Shown here piece after piece: positions 4,159 through 11,635 of a stretch of 15,027 bases of DNA. The notes below the pieces were generated by a model, which made no database searches, had not been told where the DNA came from, and worked only from the letters and a program-made list of their open reading frames with translations. The position numbers and the translations under genes are program-made. This DNA is from Acidobacteriaceae bacterium (GTDB lineage Bacteria; Acidobacteriota; Terriglobia; Terriglobales; Acidobacteriaceae): assembly GCA_003139975.1 (NCBI GenBank), contig PLHN01000107.1, forward strand, positions 1-15,027, given 5' to 3'. The stretch's first letter is position 1. Each line of letters opens with the position of its first letter.

Positions 4159-5028
4159 CTACTGCACGTCCACAACCCGTCCATTCAAGAACGTCACTTT
4201 GAGGTCCTTGTAGACCCAAATCTGCTTGGGGCCGAGGTTGACGGTCTTGTCTGGTTGCCCGAGAGCCCCTTTCACCTGATCGGGAGTCTGCCCCATTTCA
4301 ATCTGCTGAGGCTGCGCCGCCTGTTGCTGCTGCCCGCCACCGCCTCCCTGGGAATTGCCCTGTCCATTGCCGCCTCCGTTATTGTTGCCCTGACCACCCT
4401 GATCGCTTCCGCCCTGCTGCTGCGAGTCATCGTTGTTGCTGATGGCGAGCAATTGCCCGATGGTATCTTCCACCTGGCTTGCGTTCCCCTTGGCCAACGT
4501 GCCAGATGCGAACTTAAAAACCACTTGGGCTTTGTTGTAAGTTGGAGGATCAGTGTTGTTACAGGTATCGCAAGCGACGATACTCATTGTGACCGTATCT
4601 TTGCTGAGATCCACAGCGATCTTCGTGGGATACACTTTGTCTCCAACCTTAAACAACTTCGTTGCTGTCTCGTCATTGAGCGCGTCTGGCGAGGTGGGAC
4701 ATTTATGGAGGAGCCCGCAACCTGCCTTCAGGAAGGTGTTGTTCTTGATACCGGTCGCATCTGAGGCATGAACGGTTCCGTCCTGAAAGGTCGCAGTCCG
4801 CGTTGCCATATTCTTGTAAGGAACGCCGACAATCCCGCCCTTTTGAACGGCCAATAACGTGCCTTCCTGGGTGACGGAATATCCGCTCGAGTCCTGCCCC
4901 ATCTTCGCCAAGTTGTATTGCGCTTTGAGTTGGTCTTCGAGCGATACCTGCCCGCTCAGCAGAGTGGGCGCGATGCCGACAAGGATCAAAGCGCCGACCA
5001 GAACCGCCGTCTCGATTTTCCACTGCAT
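4159..5028 (-). CDS. Secreted or membrane-anchored protein with Gln/Gly/Asn-rich linker and BamE/SmpA-like C-terminus
   Basis: The ATG at 5028 is chosen because GGAGGAG lies just upstream and the product then starts MQWKIETAVLVGALILVG, a signal peptide or anchor; an upstream GTG/ATG-type extension to 5082 lacks this. The 289-aa protein has an N-terminal mixed domain with four cysteines (CGLLHKC and CDTC) that could form disulfides outside the cytoplasm. A low-complexity Q/G/N tract covers about residues 204-243. The final 45 residues start MGQTPDQVKGALGQP and end KVTFLNGRVVDVQ. That pattern (small helix, then strands, with a 'GxPxxxxxxG' turn) resembles SmpA/BamE-like folds. I do not assign a specific function. 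It lies 118 nt after another secreted low-complexity protein. Confidence 0.82.
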   Translation of the reverse strand: MQWKIETAVLVGALILVGIAPTLLSGQVSLEDQLKAQYNLAKMGQDSSGYSVTQEGTLLAVQKGGIVGVPYKNMATRTATFQDGTVHASDATGIKNNTFLKAGCGLLHKCPTSPDALNDETATKLFKVGDKVYPTKIAVDLSKDTVTMSIVACDTCNNTDPPTYNKAQVVFKFASGTLAKGNASQVEDTIGQLLAISNNDDSQQQGGSDQGGQGNNNGGGNGQGNSQGGGGGQQQQAAQPQQIEMGQTPDQVKGALGQPDKTVNLGPKQIWVYKDLKVTFLNGRVVDVQ

Positions 5029-5099
5029 TGCGACTTCTCCTCCAGTGAAGCTGTTTCTCCCCCTCCCGAACGGGACGGGCAATTGAGTGTCTCGATTGC

Positions 5100-5137
5100 A
5101 AAAAGGTCGGCGCGCCCCACCGATAGTGAGGCGCGCC
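5100..5137 (-). terminator. Intrinsic terminator after the Gly/Asn/Tyr-rich gene
   Basis: On the minus strand two GGCGCGCC octamers (5137-5130 and 5116-5109) pair in an 8-bp stem with a 13-nt loop, followed after GACC by TTTTT (5104-5100). It starts 10 nt past the stop of the 5147-6850 gene. It probably limits readthrough into the gene at 5028. The 4-nt gap before the T-run makes it less than ideal. Confidence 0.6.
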
Positions 5138-5146
5138 CGGGTTTCG

Positions 5147-6850
5147 TTAGTTTTGCTGCTTGGCTTCCGCTTCCGCCTGATCCGCGTCTTTCTGCGTCTG
5201 GTCCAGATCGTTTTGCACGTTCGTATCGGGCGATGGCGCCGGCACTTCGCCGGCGGTTGTCTTGGTATCGGGCGCGGTGGGGAGTCCGTTCTTCCCGGAG
5301 TTGTCCGCCATCTCCTTCATACCTTGGCTCATGTTCTGGCGCAGGTTGTTGTACATCTCCTGCAGGTCGTCGGTTGCCACACCGACCGTTGAGCCTACCG
5401 GGCATTCGCCCTTCTTGCTGCTCTTAACCGTTGCGTCGACCATATTGTCGTCATCCGGTTTATCGCCTGTCCGGTAAACGACGTCGCCGCCGGTCAGAGC
5501 GCATTCCGTCCCGTCGGAGGTAGTCAAATCTTCATCGGTTGAGACCACGAAGTAGCGGATGTTCGGATCAAGAGCGGCAGGAGGTCCCTGGGCGTTGCCC
5601 GACGAATCCTTGCTCGCCGCCGCATCCTTTTCGGCCGCGATCTGGTTCTTGATCTCGTCGGCGATGGCGTCCTTGATCTCCTTAGTCATCGCGGGCGCGC
5701 CCCCGGTTGCCGCAGGCGCAGCCGCCCCCAGTAGATAGGGATTGGCTCCATAAGTGGAAGCAAGATTCGCAGCCACCAGCGGATCGGACGACCACAGCGA
5801 CGCAATTACATTCGACGACTCCTCGTTAAACTGCGGTGGATGCAGTTCGCCGTTTTCGTTGGCGGCGGCGGACTGCTGGCCCGCCTCATACGCCGCGCGT
5901 AAACTGGCCGCGACGAAGAAATCCGTCAGCCAGAACGCAGCGCTCGGATAGACCGGATAGGGCGCATAATAGGCGCCGTAGTAGCCATACCACGGCTGTC
6001 CCGCCCAGCCCCAACCGCCGTAATAGACCGGCGCCGGCCATGGATTGTAAGCCCATCCATAGTAGCCAGGGCCATAGTAATAAGCCGGAGCGTATCCGTA
6101 ATACGGGCGGCCTCCCCAGGCGTAGCTGCGATACGCGTAAGCGTATCTGCGTCCACCATAGAAGTATGTGCGCTGCACATACGCTCGGCCATTGTGGTTG
6201 TAGTAGGCGCGCTGGCTGTATCCGCCGTGGTGGCCATAGGCGACCACCGTACGCCCGTTGTGATTGGCCACGATGTGGCGCTGCCCGTTCATGCCATGGT
6301 TGATGGTCATTCCGTGAGCCTGGATCGACCGGACCTGGCCATTGCTGCGGGTCGTCACCGTCGCGCCGCTGCGGGTGGTTCGTGTCGTGGCGCCTGTCGG
6401 CTGGTGACGATTGTTGGCGCCGGCATTGCCGCGATTGCCCGCCTGATTTCCGCCGGCGCGATTGCCACCCTGATTACCCTGGCCGCGATTCGCGTTATTC
6501 CCGCCCATGTTGCCGCGGTTGTTGTTGTTATTCATGTTCCCGCGATTCCCAGTCTGATTACCCTGTTGGCCGCGGTTCATGTTGTTGTTTCCACCCGGAC
6601 CGCGGTTGTTGTTATTCATGTTCCCGCCCGGACGGTTGCCCGTCTGGCCATTGCCTCCAGGGTGATTCGCGCCACCGGCCTGGTTACCACCCGGATGCGC
6701 CGCGGGGGCATTGTGGGGCGCCGCTGCCGGCTTGCTCGGCGGCGCGCTCGGTTTTTTATTGTCTGCAGCCGCCATGGCCGTAACCGCGAAAACAAACAGT
6801 GCTGCCAGCAGCACCACCGAAATGTGATTTCCTTTGCTACTTGAATTCAT
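5147..6850 (-). CDS. Secreted Asn/Gly-rich and Tyr-rich low-complexity protein (567 aa)
   Basis: GAGGAG lies just before the ATG. Residues 1-29 form a signal peptide (VVLLAALFVFAVTAMAAA). A Pro/Ala/Lys linker follows, then about 100 residues built from NRGN, GGN and MNNNN words. Next is a Thr/Arg section, then His/Tyr-rich repeats (HNGR, YYGPGYYGWAY) around residues 190-300. After FFVAASLRAAYEAGQQSA comes a more ordinary C-terminal half with a Cys pair (ECALTGGDVVYR ... GECPVGSTVGVATDDLQ) reminiscent of a small beta-barrel domain, then an acidic Gln-rich coiled tail (DLDQTQKDADQAEAEAKQQN). It is likely exported and surface- or matrix-associated. I do not recognise a characterised family. Asn/Gly tracts are prone to length change. 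Confidence 0.85.
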   Translation of the reverse strand: MNSSSKGNHISVVLLAALFVFAVTAMAAADNKKPSAPPSKPAAAPHNAPAAHPGGNQAGGANHPGGNGQTGNRPGGNMNNNNRGPGGNNNMNRGQQGNQTGNRGNMNNNNNRGNMGGNNANRGQGNQGGNRAGGNQAGNRGNAGANNRHQPTGATTRTTRSGATVTTRSNGQVRSIQAHGMTINHGMNGQRHIVANHNGRTVVAYGHHGGYSQRAYYNHNGRAYVQRTYFYGGRRYAYAYRSYAWGGRPYYGYAPAYYYGPGYYGWAYNPWPAPVYYGGWGWAGQPWYGYYGAYYAPYPVYPSAAFWLTDFFVAASLRAAYEAGQQSAAANENGELHPPQFNEESSNVIASLWSSDPLVAANLASTYGANPYLLGAAAPAATGGAPAMTKEIKDAIADEIKNQIAAEKDAAASKDSSGNAQGPPAALDPNIRYFVVSTDEDLTTSDGTECALTGGDVVYRTGDKPDDDNMVDATVKSSKKGECPVGSTVGVATDDLQEMYNNLRQNMSQGMKEMADNSGKNGLPTAPDTKTTAGEVPAPSPDTNVQNDLDQTQKDADQAEAEAKQQN

Positions 6851-7012
6851 GAGTCACTCCTCACAGGTAGACGTCATTTCCCCACAATTGGCCCGGGTGG
6901 AACGCAGTTGTACGGCAATCGCCTGCTCTCCCGAGATGAATAGTTAACGAGGGCTTCTGGGTCCAGTTGCCGTTTGGGGGGAAGGCCGGCAAGACCTTGG
7001 AAGCATCGCCAA

Positions 7013-7041
7013 ATTTCACACCTGTTTCCCCCCGGTGTCAA
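7013..7041 (-). promoter_or_regulatory. Candidate promoter for the 5147-6850 gene
   Basis: The minus strand has a perfect TTGACA (7041-7036) and TGAAAT (7018-7013, 4/6 to consensus) with a 17-nt spacer. Transcription would start near 7006 and give a leader of about 155 nt before the ATG at 6850. The rest of the 6851-7271 gap holds no gene that I can support. Confidence 0.4.
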
Positions 7042-7265
7042 GTAAGGAAGATTTCTGGTAGTGGGCTGTTTCAAAGAAAGCGAGGCAAACCGCGATTACT
7101 TGCCGCGAAAACCGCGCCGCGCCGCCCACCCCATCAGAGCGCAGCGAGCGCGCGGAAAATCCCGTCTATTTGAAATTAATCAGGAACAACTCGGAAGCGC
7201 CGAAAGGATCGAACGTAGACACACCGAGGCCAGCTACCTTATGCGGATGAAACTGACTCACGGGG

Positions 7266-7283
7266 GCCGCGCTATTGCGCGGC
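7266..7283. other. Perfect hairpin spanning the dksA-like stop codon
   Basis: GCCGCGC (7266-7272), loop TATT, GCGCGGC (7277-7283). The minus-strand TAG stop (7274-7272) falls at the loop. No T-run follows, so it is not a canonical terminator; it could protect the 3' end of the message. Confidence 0.4.
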
Positions 7284-7637
7284 TTCGAGCAGGCCTTTTT
7301 CGGCTTTTTCCTGGCACTCGATGCAGTGGCGCGTCCAGGGGACGGCTTCCAGGCGCTTGGCGTTGATTTCTTTGCCGCAGGAAACGCATTCACCGAAGCT
7401 GCCTTCGCGAATGCGCGCCAGCGCGCCTTCGACCATGTTGAGCAACTGGCGGTCGTTGTTGCTCTGGCTGAACAAGAACTCCTTGGTGTAGGAACTGGCG
7501 GCGCGATCGGCGACATCCTGCGTGGCTTCCTCGTCGGCCGCGCGCCCATCCTGCTGGTTGCGGGTCACCATGTGACGCAGCTCCTGCTGCCGCGTTTCCA
7601 GTCTCTTCTTAAACGTTTCGAGCTTCCTCTTATCCAT
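7272..7637 (-). CDS. DksA/TraR-family zinc-finger protein
   Basis: The ATG at 7637 (MDKRKLETFKKRL) is preferred over a GTG at 7670, because family members usually start here and neither site has a strong Shine-Dalgarno sequence. The 121-aa product has two long helices (residues 1-75) with the tip motif DVADRA (Asp41, Asp44, Ala46), equivalent to DxxDxA in E. coli DksA. A C4 zinc finger follows: C84-x2-C87-x17-C105-x2-C108, matching DksA spacing. Such proteins bind the RNA polymerase secondary channel and, with ppGpp where DksA-like, adjust rRNA and amino-acid promoters. The retained tip aspartates suggest a functional DksA-like role. It is slightly shorter than E. coli DksA (151 aa), as in many TraR/DksA homologues. 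Confidence 0.9.
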   Translation of the reverse strand: MDKRKLETFKKRLETRQQELRHMVTRNQQDGRAADEEATQDVADRAASSYTKEFLFSQSNNDRQLLNMVEGALARIREGSFGECVSCGKEINAKRLEAVPWTRHCIECQEKAEKGLLEAAQ

Positions 7638-7753
7638 GATTGCGCCTGGCTGAAGGGCGAAGTCCCGCACAGCAGCCTAATACCCCTCGAAGTCAAACGT
7701 ATATGGTAAGCGCCGATTGGAAGACGCGTCAACTGGAAGGCGACCCTATCAGG

Positions 7754-8003
7754 ATGGTGACGATGACTCAGACAGAGTTCCAACGCGTGAAAGTGATTGA
7801 GAACGCGGCGCCTGGTGCAACTGAGTGAACGCCAAGTGCAGCGTCTCAAACGCCGCTATCGGCCGATTCCCTCGCCTGGGTGCAACACGGCAATCGCGGA
7901 CACTCCACGCCTTGGGCCTTGCCCCTTCTCAGAAGCAGTTGATCTTGCATTTAGCCGGTAGAAAACATCAGCGCTTCAACGACTCGCCATCTCGCCAGCC
8001 CTA
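7754..8003 (+). pseudogene. Decayed ISNCY-like transposase fragment
   Basis: From ATG 7754 one frame reads MVTMTQTEFQRVKVIENA, typical of the N-terminal helix-turn-helix of ISNCY-type transposases, then hits TGA at 7826. In another frame RRLVQLSERQVQRLKRRYRP (about 7808-7865) supplies the next part of the same domain. A further shift gives DSLAWVQHGNRGHSTPWAL (about 7867-7923), and near 7959-8001 KHQRFNDS resembles the family's later K-Y-x-G-F-N-D-S-H-L block. Matching the family order therefore needs internal deletions and at least two frameshifts. The catalytic DDE region is absent. The element is clearly non-functional. No inverted-repeat ends were identified. Confidence 0.75.
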
Positions 8004-8013
8004 GAGGTTTTTT

Positions 8014-8036
8014 CGGTTGCCTTGTTTTGGCAACCG
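8014..8036. other. Perfect 8-bp hairpin downstream of plsC
   Basis: CGGTTGCC (8014-8021), loop TTGTTTT, GGCAACCG (8029-8036), just past the minus-strand plsC stop. On the minus strand it is followed by A-rich, not T-rich, sequence, so it does not fit a canonical terminator for plsC. On the plus strand it follows the transposase remnant and a T-run precedes it. Role unknown. Confidence 0.4.
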
Positions 8037-8045
8037 GGGTCGTTG

Positions 8046-8915
8046 CTACGCTCTCGGCGGAGCCGAGTGCAGCGCCTCAATCGACGCCTTCACTCGCGCC
8101 GTAAGCGCATCCATATCGGCCATGCCTAGCCCAGCCGTCGGAATCTCTTCGCCTACCCGCATTTCGAGCGGCTGGCAGCGGATGTGATAGGTGTTCATCG
8201 GCAACAGGTCAAACGTGTCCACCAGGGCAATTGGCACAATCTCGGCTTGCGCCTTGATGGCCAGGAAGAACGCGCCCGGCAGGAAAGGCTGGATGTTGCC
8301 ATCGCGGGTGCGACCGCCTTCGGGAAAGATGACCAGCGGCATCCCGGTGCGCAGGCTTCGCAGCGCCGACTTGATTGCTCCGATCGAGGCCGACGGGCTC
8401 TGCTGATTGATGCACACCTGCCCCGACCGCTTCAGATGCCACCCAATGAACGGGTACGACAGCAGCTCGCTCTTGAAGATGATCCGGAATTGAAACGGCA
8501 GGTAAACGTAGAGGATGGGAATATCGAGCGCCGAAGCGTGCGTAACCGCAAACACACGAGGCCTGGTGCTCTCGCCAGGCGCAACCGCCGCGGCGTTTCC
8601 AGTCACCGTGACCGGCGAAAGAATCGTCTTCATGATCAGCCACGACCATGCTCGCGCCAGGTTGTGCTGAATCCGTCCGCTGCGGTCAAACAGAGAACAC
8701 AGCAGCGAAGTCGTGCCCAGCACAATCGTGTAAGCCCAGATCAAAGGATCGATGATGAAATACGACCGCAGCCGGCTGCCCCGACCGTAGCGCTTCGCTG
8801 GGCAAGATGCTGCGGGCTCTCCAACCCACGTAGGGACGGCCGCCATCGGCTGTCCAGGCGAGCGCAGCTCGGCCCGCTCGTTTCCCGGCTCCTCAGTTGT
8901 GGCGATCTTATTCAA
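8046..8915 (-). CDS. plsC: 1-acyl-sn-glycerol-3-phosphate acyltransferase (PlsC/LPLAT family)
   Basis: The product transfers an acyl chain to lysophosphatidic acid to make phosphatidic acid at the inner membrane. The H-x4-D catalytic motif is present as THASALD (His126, Asp131; the common leading Asn is Thr here). Block 3 is FPEGGRTRDGNIQPFLPGA (Glu199, Gly200), the usual EGTR variant, and block 4 is IVPIAL. A hydrophobic segment at about residues 53-75 is the likely membrane anchor. The listed start is a TTG with no visible Shine-Dalgarno sequence. An ATG at 8846 (MAAVPTW) is an alternative, so the first ~23 residues are uncertain. folC ends 45 nt upstream on the same strand and the two may share a transcript. 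Confidence 0.88.
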   Translation of the reverse strand: MNKIATTEEPGNERAELRSPGQPMAAVPTWVGEPAASCPAKRYGRGSRLRSYFIIDPLIWAYTIVLGTTSLLCSLFDRSGRIQHNLARAWSWLIMKTILSPVTVTGNAAAVAPGESTRPRVFAVTHASALDIPILYVYLPFQFRIIFKSELLSYPFIGWHLKRSGQVCINQQSPSASIGAIKSALRSLRTGMPLVIFPEGGRTRDGNIQPFLPGAFFLAIKAQAEIVPIALVDTFDLLPMNTYHIRCQPLEMRVGEEIPTAGLGMADMDALTARVKASIEALHSAPPRA

Positions 8916-8960
8916 GGTTTCGGTTGCAAAGATTATTCAGTTACATCCCGCGACATTCGC

Positions 8961-10334
8961 TTAGATGCTCGCACCCAGCATTCGCATCGCTTCTCCCACA
9001 ATGTAAATCGACCCTGTTACCACTACCAGCCCATTCGGCCCGGCGGTTTCCTCAGCCTGTTCCAGCGCCACCCGAACGCTTTCCGCTTCGCCGATCTCGT
9101 CCACGACGTGTGCCGCCGCCTGCCGTATCTCCCGTGGAGTCGCAGCGCGGGGATTGTTCGCGTGCGTCGCAATGACGCGCTCGGCGATCGGGAATAGAAT
9201 CTCGGCCATCTCCGCCACCGCCTTGTCACGCAGAACGCCAAACACGATCGTGATCGGCCGGTCACTATAAACAGAAGAAAGGGTCGACCGCAAAGCCCAG
9301 GTCCCGGCTGGATTGTGTGCGACATCAAAGACAAATTCCGGCCGTCCGCCGTCGGCGGCCACAACCTGGAACCGTCCCGGCCAATGTGTTTGACGAATGC
9401 CACGTTCGATCGACGCCGGCGTTATCCGTTCCAGCCCTTGCTCACGAAGTTCGACCGCCGCCGCGACCGCTAGCGCCACGTTTCGCAGCTGATGTCGCCC
9501 GATCAACGGCGAATCCGCACCTATCTCCCGCCCCAGGACTTGGAGCGGATAACACTGCCTCGGACGACCAGCTTCCCTTTGTTGACCGGCAACCACTGTG
9601 CCCCGCCCGCTGAGCGCGCTGCTCGGCGAAACCGGCGGCACATAAGGTACCGCGTCCACCGCCCGCGCGCCCGCGTCGAGAATCGCATGCCCAATCACAT
9701 CGTTCGCTTCCGCTAGCTGCGGCAGCGTGACAACCGCTCCGCCCGCCCGAATAATCCCCGCTTTTTCACGGGCGATCTCCGGGACCGTCTCGCCCAGAAA
9801 CCTCTGGTGATCGAGCGCAACATCCGTGATGATGCTCACGCGCGGCTCGACCACGTTGGTTGCATCGAGACGCCCACCCATCCCGACTTCCAGTATCACG
9901 ATCTCCGGCCGGCTGCGCGCGAAATACTCAAATGCCATCGCCGTCAGCATCTCAAAAAAACTCGGATGCCACGGCAGATCCCCTTCGCCCACTAGCCGCT
10001 CGGCCGTCCTGCCAACCACATCGTGAACGAGCGCGAAATCATCGTCGGCGATCGGCAAGCCATCCAGCCGAATCCGCTCATTGATGCGCACCAGATGCGG
10101 CGAAGTGTAGAGCCCCGTCTTGAATCCCGAAGTCTGCAGAATGGAAGCCAGCGTCGCTGCCGTCGAGCCCTTGCCGTTCGTTCCCGCGATCAAAACGCTG
10201 GGAAAACGCTTCTCCGGGTGTCCCAATGCGGCCAGCAGCACCCGCATGTGCGCGAGGTCAAACTTATACGTCGGCACATGGGCCAGTTCATGACCCAAGG
10301 CGTACATTTGCGCCACTGCAGTTTCGTAGGACAA
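8961..10334 (-). CDS. folC: Bifunctional dihydrofolate synthase/folylpolyglutamate synthase
   Basis: This Mur-ligase-family enzyme adds L-glutamate to dihydropteroate and to folates using ATP. The P-loop GTNGKGS is at about residues 51-57, followed by YTSPHLVRINERIR, VILEVGMGGRLDATN (substrate/Mg region), and REKAGI with the lysine that is carbamylated in E. coli FolC. Further on are WPGRFQV and VFDVAHNP, where the C-terminal glutamate ligase domain begins. About 457 aa is normal for the family. The TTG at 10334 is chosen because GAGG lies 8 nt before it and the product then starts LSYETAVAQMYALG, as is usual in the family; a TTG at 10355 lacks a Shine-Dalgarno sequence. A Pro/Ser/Arg-rich stretch near residues 230-260 looks like a species-specific insertion. 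Confidence 0.94.
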   Translation of the reverse strand: MSYETAVAQMYALGHELAHVPTYKFDLAHMRVLLAALGHPEKRFPSVLIAGTNGKGSTAATLASILQTSGFKTGLYTSPHLVRINERIRLDGLPIADDDFALVHDVVGRTAERLVGEGDLPWHPSFFEMLTAMAFEYFARSRPEIVILEVGMGGRLDATNVVEPRVSIITDVALDHQRFLGETVPEIAREKAGIIRAGGAVVTLPQLAEANDVIGHAILDAGARAVDAVPYVPPVSPSSALSGRGTVVAGQQREAGRPRQCYPLQVLGREIGADSPLIGRHQLRNVALAVAAAVELREQGLERITPASIERGIRQTHWPGRFQVVAADGGRPEFVFDVAHNPAGTWALRSTLSSVYSDRPITIVFGVLRDKAVAEMAEILFPIAERVIATHANNPRAATPREIRQAAAHVVDEIGEAESVRVALEQAEETAGPNGLVVVTGSIYIVGEAMRMLGASI

Positions 10335-10360
10335 GGCAGCACCCTCAACTATCAAGCTTA

Positions 10361-10691
10361 ACAGTTTGAGCCCCGATTCTCAGATTGCCTAGAACAGCCC
10401 AATAAACCGTCAAACCCGCCATCCGATGGCGACTACAGCACCCTAATGTGCATCTGTCGTTTGGACCAACCAAGCAACGGCGTGTCGCTTCTGATCGTGT
10501 ATGTCAGCCTTAACATCGGATATCGCTCATCGTTCGCGGGTTTCGCCTTGATTGCAGTAGGGACCCGGGAGAGAAGCCGCCTAGGTCGGCAAGTGCTGGG
10601 ACGGGCAGGGCAGCGGTTGGCGCTCGGCACAGATTCCGGCACAAATTCGCGAACCCTAATCGGACAATACCGCATCCCGTCAAAGTCTTCG
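10361..10691. other. Intergenic stretch without a supported gene
   Basis: Short frames exist on both strands but none has a ribosome-binding site, recognisable motif or convincing composition. I see no repeat of the families found at 408-3104 here. It separates folC (minus) from the tRNA (plus), so it should contain divergent promoters. Only the tRNA-side -10 is clear. Confidence 0.5.
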
Positions 10692-10700
10692 TGGGATAAT
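10692..10700 (+). promoter_or_regulatory. Extended -10 element of the tRNA gene
   Basis: TGGGATAAT: a GATAAT hexamer with TGn extension. It ends 9 nt before the first base of the tRNA, placing the start near 10707 and giving a very short 5' leader. No good -35 is seen. Confidence 0.4.
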
Positions 10701-10709
10701 TGAGCAGTC

Positions 10710-10785
10710 GGGCCCGTAGCTCAACGGTTAGAGCAGCAGACTCATAATCTGTTGGTTCCTGGTTCAAATCCAGGCGGGCCCACCA
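10710..10785 (+). tRNA. tRNA with anticodon CAU (tRNA-Ile2 or elongator tRNA-Met)
   Basis: A complete 76-nt cloverleaf. The acceptor stem GGGCCCG/CGGGCCC is perfect. The D-arm stem is GCTC/GAGC with loop AACGGTTA. The anticodon arm is GCAGA/TCTGT with loop CTCATAA (anticodon CAT at 10743-10745). The T-arm is CCTGG/CCAGG with loop TTCAAAT, the discriminator is A, and CCA is encoded (10783-10785). It is not an initiator tRNA, because position 1 pairs normally with 72. The 8-nt D-loop, AGCAG after the D-arm, and C4-G69/C5-G68 in the acceptor stem match E. coli tRNA-Ile2 better than its elongator Met tRNA, so the CAU may be modified to lysidine by TilS and decode AUA. Confidence 0.96.
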
Positions 10786-10989
10786 AACCGCATTGGAAAA
10801 CACCAGTTGCTTTCCCGCAATTTCGTCCGTATAGTCCAGATTATTAGGGGTCGCGCCGACGGAGCTTCTCTCTTCCCAGCTGCTCCGGTCACGCAGCAAT
10901 CAAACGCAAGCCCAACATTATTTGGGGTGATGCATGCGAACTCCGCATCTGGCGGTTTCAAAGCAGTTGCGTCTTCCGGCCCCTGAGAA

Positions 10990-11277
10990 ATGCGGCTACA
11001 GATGAAGGCACTATTCCGCTGTCTGTTGGCATATTCGGATGGTCATCCCGTCCCCGTCTTCGATATGGAAGAGAATCGTCTGCACGGCGATGAAACCTTG
11101 ACGGCAATTGCGAACAGCGAAGCGGCGCTGAGAGTCGCCGTCGTTAGGGGCCTTTCGGGATCGGATTTTGACGCGGCGGAGTGGCCGGAGTTGCTTGCTG
11201 CCGCCTATGAGCTGTTCATAACGAATCGTGAACTATCCGGCGACCAAATCGAATGGGTTAGGCTGAAAGTAACGTAG
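10990..11277 (+). CDS. Hypothetical protein (95 aa)
   Basis: I do not recognise a family. The frame begins MRLQMKALFRCLLAYSDGHP (an internal ATG at residue 5 is an alternative start) and has a balanced composition with a plausible amphipathic end (WPELLAAAYELFITNRELSG). No strong Shine-Dalgarno sequence is visible. It starts about 200 nt after the tRNA on the same strand. The next stretch (11278-11635) also has coding-like frames, so this could be the intact first part of a damaged gene. Confidence 0.35.
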   Translation: MRLQMKALFRCLLAYSDGHPVPVFDMEENRLHGDETLTAIANSEAALRVAVVRGLSGSDFDAAEWPELLAAAYELFITNRELSGDQIEWVRLKVT

Positions 11278-11635
11278 ATATCGAGCGGCTGTTTCGCCGG
11301 CCACGTGTCTCCGTCGCGATATCGCGAATTGTTGTCGCGCTGGAATGGGGGACGAGGCGAACCTACAAGCCGAGAATCCCCGGCGTTCCGATCCCCGTCG
11401 ATCTTGTGACGACTCAGGCTCGGGACCCGATCCGCCATAACCCGCCCCCCGCCGCCAAGTTTCATATTCACCGGGTAGCAGCCGAGCGCAAGGCATGGGA
11501 AGCGGAAATCGAGAAACTGGTACCGAGCACACCGAACCCCGGCAACGGGGATTTCTGGGGGAGCCGCGCGTCAATGCACTCGAACTCAACCGGGCGCTCG
11601 ACCAGCGCTTTCCAAAATCTGCAACGAACCAACGC
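11278..11635 (+). other. Ambiguous stretch, possibly a decayed coding region
   Basis: No single frame covers it with a proper start. In one frame a coding-like run reads through IERLFRRPRVSVAISRI to AAERKAWEAEIEKLVPS (about 11262-11524), with only a GTG at 11406 as start. Near 11560-11625 a different frame looks better (GEPRVNALELNRALDQRF). This is what a gene with one frameshift would look like, but in GC-rich DNA chance open frames are common. No repeats or RNA structures were seen. Confidence 0.3.

Noticed and set aside
6194..6844. 216-codon plus-strand frame rich in Val/Ile/Ala
   Set aside because: It is antisense to the Asn/Gly-rich coding repeats; AAC/GGC-type codons read backwards give GTT/GCC runs. 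There is no ribosome-binding site and the other strand has a signal peptide and a good ribosome-binding site.
4093..7092. Shared 13-mer GCGAGGCAAACCG near 4093 and 7080
   Set aside because: A match of this length between two places in 15 kb is expected by chance, and the flanks do not align.
8184..9197. 337-codon plus-strand open frame
   Set aside because: It lies antisense to plsC and the end of folC, both of which have clear catalytic motifs. Its composition (Arg/His/Gln-rich) is typical of a shadow frame in GC-rich DNA.
10510..10899. Minus-strand frame containing ARLDLNQEPTDYESAALTV
   Set aside because: This is the antisense of the tRNA at 10710-10785, a well-known false protein arising from tRNA genes.
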